Of a stretch of 64,000 nt of DNA, positions 15,594 to 24,254 are shown in pieces. Below the pieces are notes generated by a model, which was not told the DNA's origin, searched no databases, and was given only the letters and a program-made list of their open reading frames with translations. How positions within the stretch are numbered: the stretch's first letter is position 1; the number at the start of each line of letters is the position of its first letter. The stretch lies in assembly GCF_016865425.1 (NCBI RefSeq), contig NZ_AP023355.1, forward strand, positions 4,958,198-5,022,197, in the 5' to 3' direction. The DNA is from Actinocatenispora thailandica (GTDB lineage: Bacteria; Actinomycetota; Actinomycetes; Mycobacteriales; Micromonosporaceae). A program made the translations under genes and the position numbers.

Positions 15594-18554
15594 TCAGCCG
15601 GTCGTGCCGTCGGGCTGGTAGCCCAGCATGATGTCGTGGTCGTGCCGGGCACCGGCGGTCAGGTGCAGCGCGTTCGACACCGTCGGATAGCCGGATGCGA
15701 CCAGGGTGTACTTCCCGGGCGGCATCCCGGCGAACCGGTAGCCGCCGTCCGGGCCGGTCATGCATCGCCCGGCCACCTCGCCGTCCTCCCCCAGCAGCGT
15801 CACCTGCGCGTCGGCCAGCGGCCGGTGGTCCCGGCCGCCGCGCGCGATGCCCACCAGGACCGCGTCGCCGGTCAGCGCCACCTCGACCGTCGCGGTACCC
15901 GTCGACGGCACCGTCACCGGCACCGCGGCCGGCCGGTACCCGGGCGCGTTGCCGACCACCGTGTACCCGCCGCCGATCAGTTCGGCGAACCGGAACGAAC
16001 CGTCCGCACCGGCGGTGACCGCACCCAGCACCGCGCCGGAGGCGTCCATCAGCGACACGACCGCCGCGGGCACCGCGCTGGCACCGCCCGACAACCGCAC
16101 CGTACCGGCGATCGCGGCGGAACCGACCAGGGTCAGGTCCAGTTGCACCGGCGCGCCGTCCACCGCCACCACCGAGGCCAGCGGCTGGTGCCCGCGCGCC
16201 CGCGCGATCAGCGTGTACGTGCCGGATCGCGGCACCGCCAGCTGGTACCAGCCGTCCGTCCCGCTGACGTCCCTGCCGGCCTGCCGGCCGGCGAGGTCGA
16301 TCACCGTCACCGCGGCGTGCGGTACCGGCGTCGCGCCGGCCCGCACGTACCCGCGGACCGGGGTGCCCTCGCCGCGGCGCAGATCGGTGGTGCGCTCCGG
16401 ATCGATGTCGAGGTGCGGATCCCAGTCGTCCGGTGCGTGCCGCAGGTCGGTCAGCCGCAGTACCGCGGCATCGTGCTCGCCGCTCGACGACGAGCTCCCG
16501 TCGAGGCCCGGCGCCGGCCGCCCGGCGAACTGCCCGGCGACCCGATCGCGGGGCTCCGAGGCGACCCGGTCGCGGGGCTCCGAGGCGACCCGGTCGCGGG
16601 GCTCCGAGGCGACCCGATCCGGGTCGCGGGGGCTGTCCGGCCCCGCCGCGCCCGCGGCCGGGCGGCCAGGCTGCCCCGGCGTCCCACCGGGCACCTGCCA
16701 GCCCACCGTGCCGGGCGGCAGCACGCCCGCGAGCTTGGCGCGTACCGCGGCGATGCGCTCGGCCTCGTCCGGCAACAGGCCCGGTACCGTCGCCTCTTCC
16801 GCGGCGGCCGGCCCCGGCCGCACCGTCCCGGGGCGCCCGTCGGGCTCGGGCTGGCCCGAGTCGGCCGCGGCCCAGGCCGGCACCGGTACCGCCGGGGCCG
16901 GCCGGGATGCCCCGTCGCGCGGACCCGGTACCGCGTCGTGCCGGCCGGCCGCCGTCGCCGAGTCGGCGGTCCGGCCGCCCACCGCCGCGCCCGACGCGGC
17001 CAGCGGCGTCCCGTACCGGTCCACGCCCGCGCCGCTCCCGGCCGCGGCGCCGGACTCGCGCGATCGTTCGACGGGACGGCCGGTCTCGTCGGCGGGATCC
17101 GGGGCCCCGTCGCCGACCGAGAGCGCGGCGGCGCCAGCAGGGGACGAGGCGCCGGCCGCGGCCGGATGCGAGGTCCCGGCGCCGGCAGCTGTCCCGGCAT
17201 CGGTCGCAGAGACACCGCCGGCCTCGGCGAGGGTCCGGCCGCTGTCACCAGTGGCGGGGCCCGGGGCCGGCTCGGCGGACACCGAGTCACCAGCGGCGCG
17301 GACCGGCATCGACTCGGCGGACACCGAGTCACCAGCGGCGCGGACCGGCATCGACTCGGCGGACACCGAGTCACCAGCGGCGCGGACCGGCATCGACTCG
17401 GCGGACACCGAGTCACCAGCGGCGCGGACCGGCATCGACTCGGCGGACACCGAGTCACCAGCGGCGCGGACCGGCATCGACTCGGCGGACACCGAGTCAC
17501 CAGCGGCGCGGACCGGCATCGACTCGGCGGACACCGAGTCACCAGCGGCGCGGACCGGCATCGACTCGGCGGGCACCGTGCCGCCGAAGAACGTGCCGTC
17601 CCGTACCGCGCCGTCGCCCCGGCCGTCGGCTGGGCCGGCCGGCGACCGGGTCAGCCAGTCCGCGTCGATCTCCTCCGGTTCGACGGCGGCGAGCCGCCGG
17701 AACGTCGCGCCGGATCCGGCCACCTCGGAACCGACCCGGTCGGCGCCCGCGGGGCCCCCGCCGGCGCTCGCGGGAGCCGCAGCAGCGCCGGTCGAACCCC
17801 GCCCGGTACCGGTGGCACCGGCGCCGCCGATGCTCGTCGGAGACGCACCTCCGGTGCCGGCTGTGAACGCACCTCCGGTGCCGGCTGTGAACGCACCTCC
17901 GGTGCCGGCTGTGAACGCACCTCCGGTGCCGAGCGCCGACACACCTCCGGTGCCGAGCGCCGACACACCTCCGGTGCCGAGCGCCGACACACCTTCGGTG
18001 CCGAGCGCCGACACACCTTCGGTGCCGAGCGCCGACACACCTTCGGTGCCGAGCGCCGACACACCGCCGGTGCCGGTCGAGGCGGCATCGCCGGTCGTGG
18101 TCGGAGATGCGCCGGCCGGGGCGGCAGTGGCGCCGCCGTCCGGGCGGGCAGCATGCGATCCGGCGGCGCCGGGCGGTGCGCCGGTGCGGGACCGGTGCGC
18201 GCCCCCGGCGTACCGCGACGGGCCGGCGGCGTCGCCCGCCTGCCGTGCGGATCCACCGGCCCGGACGGCGTCGCGTTCCGCGGCCGGCCGCACCGGCTCG
18301 GTCGCGGTCGCCGCCGGCTTCGGCGCGTGCCGCGGTTCGTGCAGCGTGGCGGCCAGGACCAGCAGGATCGCCGCGAGCAGGGCACCGGCGCCGATGCCGG
18401 CGGGCCAGCGCCAGCCGTACCGATCCTGGTCGATGTGGCCGGTCACGGCCAGTCCGGCGCCGGCGAGCAGCACGCCGATGATCAGGCCGGCAAGCACTGC
18501 CGGCAGCCACCAGATCCGACCCCGGCGTCGCGGTCTCGCCGTCGTGTCCACCAC
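15594..18554 (-). CDS. Repeat-rich membrane protein with three carboxypeptidase-regulatory-like domains
   Basis: About 986 residues. Two transmembrane segments near the N terminus (IWWLPAVLAGLIIGVLLAGAG, then a second around residues 45-65) precede a low-complexity region with tandem repeats: an 8-residue unit GVSALGTE or GAFTAGTG (nine), a 14-residue unit around ESMPVRAAGDSVSA (seven) and DRVASEPR (about three). The last 270 residues hold three CarboxypepD_reg/prealbumin-like beta modules (GYVRAGATPVPHAAVTVID, AGTVRLSGGASAVPAAVVSLMD, LVGIARGGRDHRPLADAQVTL). Such modules are structural. The role is unknown; the start is one of two adjacent GTG codons at 18554/18551. Confidence 0.7.
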   Translation of the reverse strand: MVDTTARPRRRGRIWWLPAVLAGLIIGVLLAGAGLAVTGHIDQDRYGWRWPAGIGAGALLAAILLVLAATLHEPRHAPKPAATATEPVRPAAERDAVRAGGSARQAGDAAGPSRYAGGAHRSRTGAPPGAAGSHAARPDGGATAAPAGASPTTTGDAASTGTGGVSALGTEGVSALGTEGVSALGTEGVSALGTGGVSALGTGGVSALGTGGAFTAGTGGAFTAGTGGAFTAGTGGASPTSIGGAGATGTGRGSTGAAAAPASAGGGPAGADRVGSEVAGSGATFRRLAAVEPEEIDADWLTRSPAGPADGRGDGAVRDGTFFGGTVPAESMPVRAAGDSVSAESMPVRAAGDSVSAESMPVRAAGDSVSAESMPVRAAGDSVSAESMPVRAAGDSVSAESMPVRAAGDSVSAESMPVRAAGDSVSAEPAPGPATGDSGRTLAEAGGVSATDAGTAAGAGTSHPAAAGASSPAGAAALSVGDGAPDPADETGRPVERSRESGAAAGSGAGVDRYGTPLAASGAAVGGRTADSATAAGRHDAVPGPRDGASRPAPAVPVPAWAAADSGQPEPDGRPGTVRPGPAAAEEATVPGLLPDEAERIAAVRAKLAGVLPPGTVGWQVPGGTPGQPGRPAAGAAGPDSPRDPDRVASEPRDRVASEPRDRVASEPRDRVAGQFAGRPAPGLDGSSSSSGEHDAAVLRLTDLRHAPDDWDPHLDIDPERTTDLRRGEGTPVRGYVRAGATPVPHAAVTVIDLAGRQAGRDVSGTDGWYQLAVPRSGTYTLIARARGHQPLASVVAVDGAPVQLDLTLVGSAAIAGTVRLSGGASAVPAAVVSLMDASGAVLGAVTAGADGSFRFAELIGGGYTVVGNAPGYRPAAVPVTVPSTGTATVEVALTGDAVLVGIARGGRDHRPLADAQVTLLGEDGEVAGRCMTGPDGGYRFAGMPPGKYTLVASGYPTVSNALHLTAGARHDHDIMLGYQPDGTTG
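16537..16608 (-). repeat. 24-bp tandem repeat coding DRVASEPR
   Basis: Three near-identical 24-bp units (one base differs between the first and the next two) plus a fourth partial copy lie within the linker before the C-terminal beta modules. The period is a multiple of three, so copy-number change would keep the frame. Confidence 0.85.
17281..17574 (-). repeat. 42-bp tandem repeat, seven copies
   Basis: Seven head-to-tail 42-bp units inside the repeat-rich gene; six are identical as read and the last differs near its end. They encode a 14-residue unit containing ESMPVRAAGD. No spacers, so this is not CRISPR. Near-identity at DNA level implies recent expansion. Confidence 0.95.
17854..18069 (-). 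repeat. 24-bp tandem repeat, nine copies in two subtypes
   Basis: Nine 24-bp units encode 8-residue repeats: three of subtype GAFTAGTG (17854-17925) and six of subtype GVSALGT(E/G) (17926-18069). One wobble difference (CCTCCG versus CCTTCG) changes E to G within the second subtype. The arrangement suggests block duplication. Confidence 0.95.
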
Positions 18555-18792
18555 CTGTCGTCCCCCTTCGTCGCGCCGCGCAGGCACGCAGCGCGGCCCC
18601 GGTCTCGGCTCCGCCGGCCGGTCGACGGCCGCCGGGAAGGGTGGCGCGACGGGATGACCGGCGTGCGCCGGCCGAGGGGCCCCGTCGACGGTACCCGGGC
18701 GAACCGGACACCGCGCCGGCATCATACGCCGCCCCGCCGGCCGGAGCATCCGACCGCACCACCGGACGCAGCGCCACCGCGCCATGCCTGTC

Positions 18793-18891
18793 GCCACACC
18801 CGCCACACCCGCCACACCTGCCGCACCTGCCGCACCTGCCGCACCTGCCGCACCTGCCGCACCTGCCGCACCTGCCGCACCTGCCGCACCG
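18793..18891. repeat. 9-bp tandem repeat, 11 copies
   Basis: Eleven units of GCC(A/G)CACC(T/C/G): three variant copies then a run of near-identical GCCGCACCT. It lies upstream of the repeat-rich gene on the minus strand. It could be translated as Ala-Pro-Ala in one frame but no gene context supports that. Confidence 0.9.
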
Positions 18892-18985
18892 ACGGTCGTA
18901 CCGAACGCGCCGGTGGCGACCCCGGTGGCACGCCGGCCCGCAACGGCCGGCGTCACACGTGCCACGCCACACCTGCCGAGTGCCA

Positions 18986-19018
18986 ACGCATCGGCATCGC
19001 GCTGCGATGCCGATGCGT
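18986..19018 (-). terminator. Perfect 15-bp hairpin, likely terminator of the decarboxylase operon
   Basis: ACGCATCGGCATCGC, a 3-base GCT loop and the exact complement GCGATGCCGATGCGT. It lies about 220 bp beyond the stop of the PLP decarboxylase on the minus strand. There is no T tract, as is common for actinobacterial terminators. A protein-binding palindrome is the alternative. Confidence 0.45.
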
Positions 19019-19235
19019 GTCGTCGTACCCGCAGGCTCAACGATCGAGTCGCGACGGCGACCTTCCCTCCGGAACACCGATGCGTGGGAACCGGCCGCCG
19101 CAGCACCGTGACCCACCCGCGGGCGCGGCAGGTCCGGCCCCCACGACGCGCCCCATGTCCGGCCGGCACGACGCGCGGCGCGGCCGGTCCGCAGGACGCG
19201 CGATGCGCCCGGCCGGGGTGGCGGAGCGCCGCGGG

Positions 19236-20680
19236 TCAGTGCGGTGGGGTCTGCAGCAGGCTGAGGAACTCGACGAGCAGTCCGGCGCGACGGTCCGGCG
19301 GCAGGGTGGCGAGCAGCGTGTTGACGACCGCCATCGACTCGGGCAGCCCGTCCGGGCCGAAGCCGGCTGCGGCGGCGAGCCCGGCCATCGCGTCGGGGCC
19401 GAGGGTGGCCGGGTCGAGGTCGGCGACCGCGGCGGCGAGCTCTGGTGGTACCTGGATGGGCCCGGCGGCGCGGGCCGCGGCAACCCCGTCGCGAAGCGCC
19501 GGGCCGAACGCGTCGACCTGGTCGGCCACCGCGGCGGTGACCGACAGGTGGATGCTGGCCGGCAGCGGCGGGTAGGGCAGCTGCGGCTGGGTGTGCCAGC
19601 CGCGGGCGGCGAGCTGGTCGGCCAGCACGTACGGGTCGGGGTCGGTGCAGGTGAACACGACCACCGAGGTCGCCGGCTCGGCCAGCAGTTCCAATCCGTC
19701 CACAGTGGACACCGCAGCGGCCAGCCCGGTGACCGCCGTGGCGGTGCGCTCGGCGAGCCGCAGGTACCCGTCGTCGCCGAGGTGGCGCAGGGTCGCCCAG
19801 GCGCCGGCGACCGGCCCGCCGGAGCGGGTGGAGGCGACGGTGGCGTTGAGCATCGGGTAGCCCGGCCAGCCGGCGTACCCGAAGTACTGCGGCCGGCGCA
19901 GCGCGGCGTCCCGGTGCAGCAGCACCGACACCCCTTCGGCGCGTACGCGTACTTGTGCAGGTCGACCGAGACGCTGGTGACGCCGGGCAGCTCGAAACCG
20001 AACGGCGGGATCGGCCGGCCGAGCCGCCGCAGGTACGGCAGCAGCCAGCCGCCGAAGCACGCGTCGACGTGGCAGCGCACCCCGGCGTCGGCGGCGCGCG
20101 CGGCGATCTCGGCGACCGGGTCGACCACCCCGTACGGGTAGCACGGCGCCGAGCAGGCCACCAGCACCGTGTCTGCGGTGATCGCGGCGGCCATCGCGGC
20201 CGGGTCGGGCCGCAGCGTGTCCGGCTCGACCGGCACCACGTCCAGCGCCACCCGCAGGTACTGCGCGGCCTTGGCGAACGCGGCGTGCGCGCTGGCCGGT
20301 ACCACCAGCCGGGGCCCGGCGATCTCCGGGTGCGCGTCGCGGGCGGCCTTGACCGCGAGCAGCAGCGACTCGGTGCCGCCGGAGGTCACGTTGCCGACGA
20401 CCCCGGCCGCCGCGTCGACGCCGCAGGTGACCTGCGCGGCGGCGGCGACCAGGTCGTTCTCCATCGCCAGCAGGCTGGGGAACGCGGTCGGATCCAGCCC
20501 GTTGACGTGCGCGGCGAGCGCGTACGCGGCGGCGGCCAGCTCGTCCAGGCCGGGCACCGCCGCGTCGTACACATACGCGAACAGCCGGCCGCCGTGGGTG
20601 GGCAGGTCACGCCCGCGCAGCGCGCCCAGCTCCGCCAACACCTGCTCGGCCGGTACGCCGTGGGCCGGTAACGCCGTCAT
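19236..20680 (-). pseudogene. PLP-dependent decarboxylase (group II type) with one apparent frameshift
   Basis: Two frames together give a full-length protein of about 480 residues. The first frame, from ATG 20680 (AGGAGGA 8 bases upstream), has GNVTSGGTESLLLAVKAAR, CHVDACFGGWLLPYL and the Schiff-base lysine motif SVDLHKYAYAPKG; the second continues SVLLHRDAALRRPQYFGYAGWPGYPML to the stop at 19236. The join falls at a GGGG run (19931-19934) where five G would restore the frame. It resembles sphingosine-1-phosphate lyase/glutamate decarboxylase relatives. The ATG overlaps the MFS stop (ATGA). Probably a working gene with a base missing from the sequence; real decay is possible. Confidence 0.8.
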
Positions 20681-22170
20681 CGCTGTTCCTCCTGATCGCT
20701 GGTACTGGTCGAGCCACGGTCCGAGCCGCCGTCCCGGGCTGCGCCGGGTTCTTCTTCCCCGCCGCCGCCCCGGGCAGCGCCACGGTCCCCTGCCCCGCCG
20801 CCCCTGACAGCACTGCGGTCCGCTTCCCCACCGCCGCCCCGGGCAGCGCCGGCGCCGTCCTCCGGCAACGCGCCGCCGCCCGGCGGGTAGCGGCGCAGCG
20901 CCAGCAGGCCGAGCAGCATCACCGCGGCGGGCAGCACGGTGAAGCCGACCAGGATGCCGGTACGGGCGGTCGCCGGCTGCGGCACGCCGCCGCCGGTGGA
21001 CGACACGTACCCGGTGGCCGACAGCAGCAGGCCGAACACTCCGGGGCCGAGCGCCAGGCCGAGCGTCTCGCCGGCGGTCCACAGACCGGTGAACACGCCG
21101 GCCTGGCGGCGGCCGGTACGGGCGGTGGCGGCGGCGATGGTGTCCGGCAGCATCGACAGCGCGAACGTCTGCTGCCCGGCGTAGCCGATGCCCACCAGCG
21201 CGGTGCAGCCGTACGCCCAGCCGGCACCAAGCGCGCCGGCCGCGGCGAGCAGCAGTCCACCGGCGGCGAACAGCACGCTTGCGGTCCGGTACCCGGCGCG
21301 CTTGCCGAGGTGGCGGCCGAGCCGGGTCCACAGCGGCATGACCACCAGGGCCGGCCCGACGAAGCAGGCGAAGAGGATCGAGTTGGCGCCCGGCCGGTCG
21401 AGGACGTGGTCGGCGAAGTACCGGACGCCGGCGAGCATGGTGCCGATCGCGACCGCCTGGACGACGAAGCAGGCCAGCAGCCGGACGAACGGCGGGTGCG
21501 CCGCGGCGACCTGCAGCTGGGCGCGCAGGCTGCCGGCGGCGGTGGCGACCCGGCCGGTCGGCGCGCCGGCGGTGAGCGCGAACGCGGCGAGCGCACCGAC
21601 CGCGATCAGCGCGCCGACCCCGACCCCCATCGCCCGGTACCCGCCGAGCCCGCCGACCGCGTCGACCACGGCCGGCGCGAGCGCGCCGCTGACCAGGATC
21701 GCCAGCGCCAGGACCACGATGCGGGCGCCGGCGAGCCGGGTGCGTTCGGTGCCGTCCTCGGTCAGCTCGGCCGGCATCGCCACGTACGGCACCTGGTAGG
21801 CGGCGTAGGCCGTCGCGGTCAGCAGGAAGACCACCGTGACGTAGCCGGCGCCGGCGGCGCCGCTGGCCGGCCCGGCGAACAGCGCGGCGAACAGCACGGC
21901 GACGGCGAGCCCGCCGCCGAGCAGGTACGGCCGGCGGGCGCCGAGGCGCGTCACGGTGCGGTCCGAGATGCGGCCGGCGAGCGGGTTGGCGACGATGTCC
22001 CACGCCTTGGGCAGCAGTACGAGGATGCCGCCGAGTCCGGCGGCGACGCCGAGCGTGTCGGTCAGGTACGGCAACAGGAGCAGGCCGGGCACGGTGCCGA
22101 ACGCGCCGGTGGCCAGCGAGCCGAGCGCGTAGCCCAGTCGTACCCGGGTGGGCAGCCGATCGTCGACCAC
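20677..22170 (-). CDS. MFS transporter, GPH/MelB-like
   Basis: A 497-residue protein with about 12 hydrophobic segments. LGYALGSLATGAFGTVPGLLLLPYLTDTLG at the N terminus, then PKAWDIVANPLAGRISDRTVTRLGARRPYLL, is the hallmark loop of glycoside-pentoside-hexuronide:cation symporters. The last 60 residues are a low-complexity Gly/Ala/Glu/Arg tail. AGGAGGTG precedes the GTG start. Its stop overlaps the start of the PLP decarboxylase (ATGA), so uptake or export of that enzyme's substrate or product is a reasonable inference; the substrate is unknown. Confidence 0.85.
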   Translation of the reverse strand: MVDDRLPTRVRLGYALGSLATGAFGTVPGLLLLPYLTDTLGVAAGLGGILVLLPKAWDIVANPLAGRISDRTVTRLGARRPYLLGGGLAVAVLFAALFAGPASGAAGAGYVTVVFLLTATAYAAYQVPYVAMPAELTEDGTERTRLAGARIVVLALAILVSGALAPAVVDAVGGLGGYRAMGVGVGALIAVGALAAFALTAGAPTGRVATAAGSLRAQLQVAAAHPPFVRLLACFVVQAVAIGTMLAGVRYFADHVLDRPGANSILFACFVGPALVVMPLWTRLGRHLGKRAGYRTASVLFAAGGLLLAAAGALGAGWAYGCTALVGIGYAGQQTFALSMLPDTIAAATARTGRRQAGVFTGLWTAGETLGLALGPGVFGLLLSATGYVSSTGGGVPQPATARTGILVGFTVLPAAVMLLGLLALRRYPPGGGALPEDGAGAARGGGGEADRSAVRGGGAGDRGAARGGGGEEEPGAARDGGSDRGSTSTSDQEEQR

Positions 22171-22315
22171 CGCACCTCCTCTCGGCCAGGGCGTTCGTGA
22201 GAATTATTCACGCTCTGCTTCTGGCCGCCGATGTTATGGCCACCCGGCCGCGCACGCCAGGCGCTGCACGTATCGTGCTTGCCAGGGCACGCTACGTCTT
22301 CCCAGGAGGCGGGGC

Positions 22316-24109
22316 GTGTCCCGACCTGGAACCACCGGCAGCCATCCCGGCGCGACCGCGCCCGAAGTTCGTGCGGCGATCGCACCGCCTTGCCGCCGGC
22401 CGCACGTCGAGGGGGTGGAAGCGACGCCAGCCGGTATCGCCGCCGGACACCCGGCCACCGCGCAGGCCGGACTGTCGATCCTGGCCGCGGGCGGATCGGC
22501 CGCCGACGCGGCGATCGCCGCGGTACTGGCCGCCTGCGCCGCCGAGACCGTCCTGACCGGGCTGGCCGGCGGCGGCTTCGCCACCTACTACGACGCCGCC
22601 AGCCGCACCGTCACCTGCCTGGACTTCTTCGTCGCGGTACCGGGACTGGACGGCGACGTGACCACCCCGACGCCGATGACGCCGGTGTCGATCACGCTCG
22701 GCACCGTACCCATCCCGTACGAGATCGGCGCCGCCAGCGTGGCCGTTCCCGGCGTACCGGCCGGCTGCGGCGCGCTGCACTCCCGTTGGGGGCGGCTGCC
22801 CTGGTCCAGCGTGCTGGCACCGGCGGTCGAGCTGGCCCGGCGCGGAGCCGAACTGCCCGCCGCGCAGGCCCACACGCTGCGCGCGCTCGCCCCGGCGATG
22901 CTGCCCGCCGACGGCGCCCAGGCGTACGCGCCGCGCGGCCGGCTGCTGGAGGGCGGCGAGGTGCTGCGCCACCCCGGCCTGGACAAGGCGATGGCGATCC
23001 TGCGCGACGACGGCCCCGAAGCCTTCTACACCGGAGCCGTCGGCCGGGCCATGATCGACACGGTACGGGCCGGGGGCGGCACGCTCGGACCCGCCGACCT
23101 GGCCGAATACCGCGTGCTGGAGCTGCCCGTCGGGCATGCCGGCTTCGCCGGGGCGCACGTGTACGGCAGGCCCGACGACCTCAACCACACCATCGACACC
23201 CTCGCCGCACTCGACGACGCGGTGCTCGGCACGGACCGTACCCGGCGGGCGGTGCTGCTCGCCGACGCGCTGCGCGACCATGCGCTGCAACGGCTCGGCG
23301 ACACCACCAACATCTCGGTGATCGACCCGGACGGCAACGCCTGCGTGGTCACCACCACCCTCGGCCTCGGCGCCGCCGTCTGGCTGCCCGGCCTCGGCGT
23401 GCACCTCAACTCGATGCTCGGCGAGGGTGAGCTGATCATCGGCGCGCTGCCGCCCGGGGCCCGGATGAACAGCATGATGTGCCCGCTGGTGGTCACCGCC
23501 ACCGAGGCCGGCCGGGCACACACCGGGGCGGCCGCCGAGGTACCCACCGGCACCGGCGACGACGTCGCCGGCACGCAGCCCGGCGCCGGGCTGCCCGACG
23601 ACACCCGGGTCGAGGTCAGCACCGTGGTCGGCCCGGAGCACCCGGCCGCCCACGAGTCGGTCACCGAACTCGGCGACGTCACCGCCCCGATACCCGGCAC
23701 CAGCCCACCCGGGCCGGGTACCGGCACGGGTCCGGCGCCCGGGTCCGGGCCGGGACGCGGCGGGCCGGGCTCCGCTGAGCCGGTCGGCCCGCACGGGGAC
23801 CTGCTGCTCGCCGTCGGCGCCGCCGGAGCGTCCCGGATCCGTACCGCGCTGGCGCACACCCTGCTCGGGGTGCTCGTCGACGGGCTCGACCCGGAGACCG
23901 CCATCGGCCGGGCCCGCTTCCACATCGTCACCGACACCGCACACGCCGAACCCGGCGTACCCGACGACGAGCTGGCCGCGCTCGTCGACGCCGGCTACCA
24001 GATCCACCAGTGGCCCGACCTGGACCACTACTTCGGCGGCGCCTCGGCCGTCGGCCGTACCGGCGCCGGCGGCGACCCCCGCCGCGGCGGCATCGGCATG
24101 CACCTCTGA
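22316..24109 (+). CDS. Gamma-glutamyltransferase-like Ntn hydrolase with large insert
   Basis: About 597 residues from a GTG with AGGAGG 6 bases upstream (a GTG at 22415 would begin nearer the conserved region). AGHPATAQAGLSILAAGGSAADAAIAAVLAA and GGGFATYYD match the GGT N terminus. The autoprocessing threonine would be Thr330 in GDTTNISVIDPDGNA; family members usually have TTHxS, so His is Asn here. A low-complexity insert of about 95 residues (395-493) separates MMCPLVVTA from LLLAVGAAGASRIRTAL. No clear signal peptide, so probably cytosolic. Whether it cleaves itself is uncertain. Confidence 0.75.
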   Translation: MSRPGTTGSHPGATAPEVRAAIAPPCRRPHVEGVEATPAGIAAGHPATAQAGLSILAAGGSAADAAIAAVLAACAAETVLTGLAGGGFATYYDAASRTVTCLDFFVAVPGLDGDVTTPTPMTPVSITLGTVPIPYEIGAASVAVPGVPAGCGALHSRWGRLPWSSVLAPAVELARRGAELPAAQAHTLRALAPAMLPADGAQAYAPRGRLLEGGEVLRHPGLDKAMAILRDDGPEAFYTGAVGRAMIDTVRAGGGTLGPADLAEYRVLELPVGHAGFAGAHVYGRPDDLNHTIDTLAALDDAVLGTDRTRRAVLLADALRDHALQRLGDTTNISVIDPDGNACVVTTTLGLGAAVWLPGLGVHLNSMLGEGELIIGALPPGARMNSMMCPLVVTATEAGRAHTGAAAEVPTGTGDDVAGTQPGAGLPDDTRVEVSTVVGPEHPAAHESVTELGDVTAPIPGTSPPGPGTGTGPAPGSGPGRGGPGSAEPVGPHGDLLLAVGAAGASRIRTALAHTLLGVLVDGLDPETAIGRARFHIVTDTAHAEPGVPDDELAALVDAGYQIHQWPDLDHYFGGASAVGRTGAGGDPRRGGIGMHL

Positions 24110-24130
24110 CGGTGCACGCGTGGGCCTACT

Positions 24131-24159
24131 CAGGGCTCCGGCGTGTTCCGGGATTGTCG
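24131..24159 (+). repeat. Left terminal inverted repeat of the IS
   Basis: First 23 bases are identical to the reverse complement of the right end; positions 24 and 28 differ. Confidence 0.85.
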
Positions 24160-24254
24160 GGTATGTCTGGTATTTAGTGGCGGGTCCGGTGACGAGGTGC
24201 GGGCACGTCACGTGATCATGAAGGTCTCTGAGGTCTTCCTGATCGGGGTGTGGC

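Larger units (their letters stand above)
18555..19235. other. Intergenic region, 681 bp
   Basis: No convincing gene. It contains the upstream region of the repeat-rich gene, an 11-unit 9-bp tandem repeat (18793-18891) and a perfect 15-bp hairpin (18986-19018). Open frames here are proline/alanine- or arginine-rich translations of GC-rich repeat DNA. Confidence 0.6.

Noticed and set aside
17281-17574. CRISPR array
   Set aside because: Repeats are directly adjacent with no spacers, lie in a coding frame and have no cas genes nearby.
18784-19575. Ala-Pro-rich plus-strand protein starting at 18784
   Set aside because: It is a translation of the 9-bp repeat followed by Arg-rich sequence, without a ribosome site, and runs into the decarboxylase antisense.
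15636-20141. 1501-codon plus-strand frame and the 965-codon frame beside it
   Set aside because: They mirror the tandem repeats of the minus-strand gene; only the minus frame has membrane segments, CarboxypepD_reg modules and a ribosome site.
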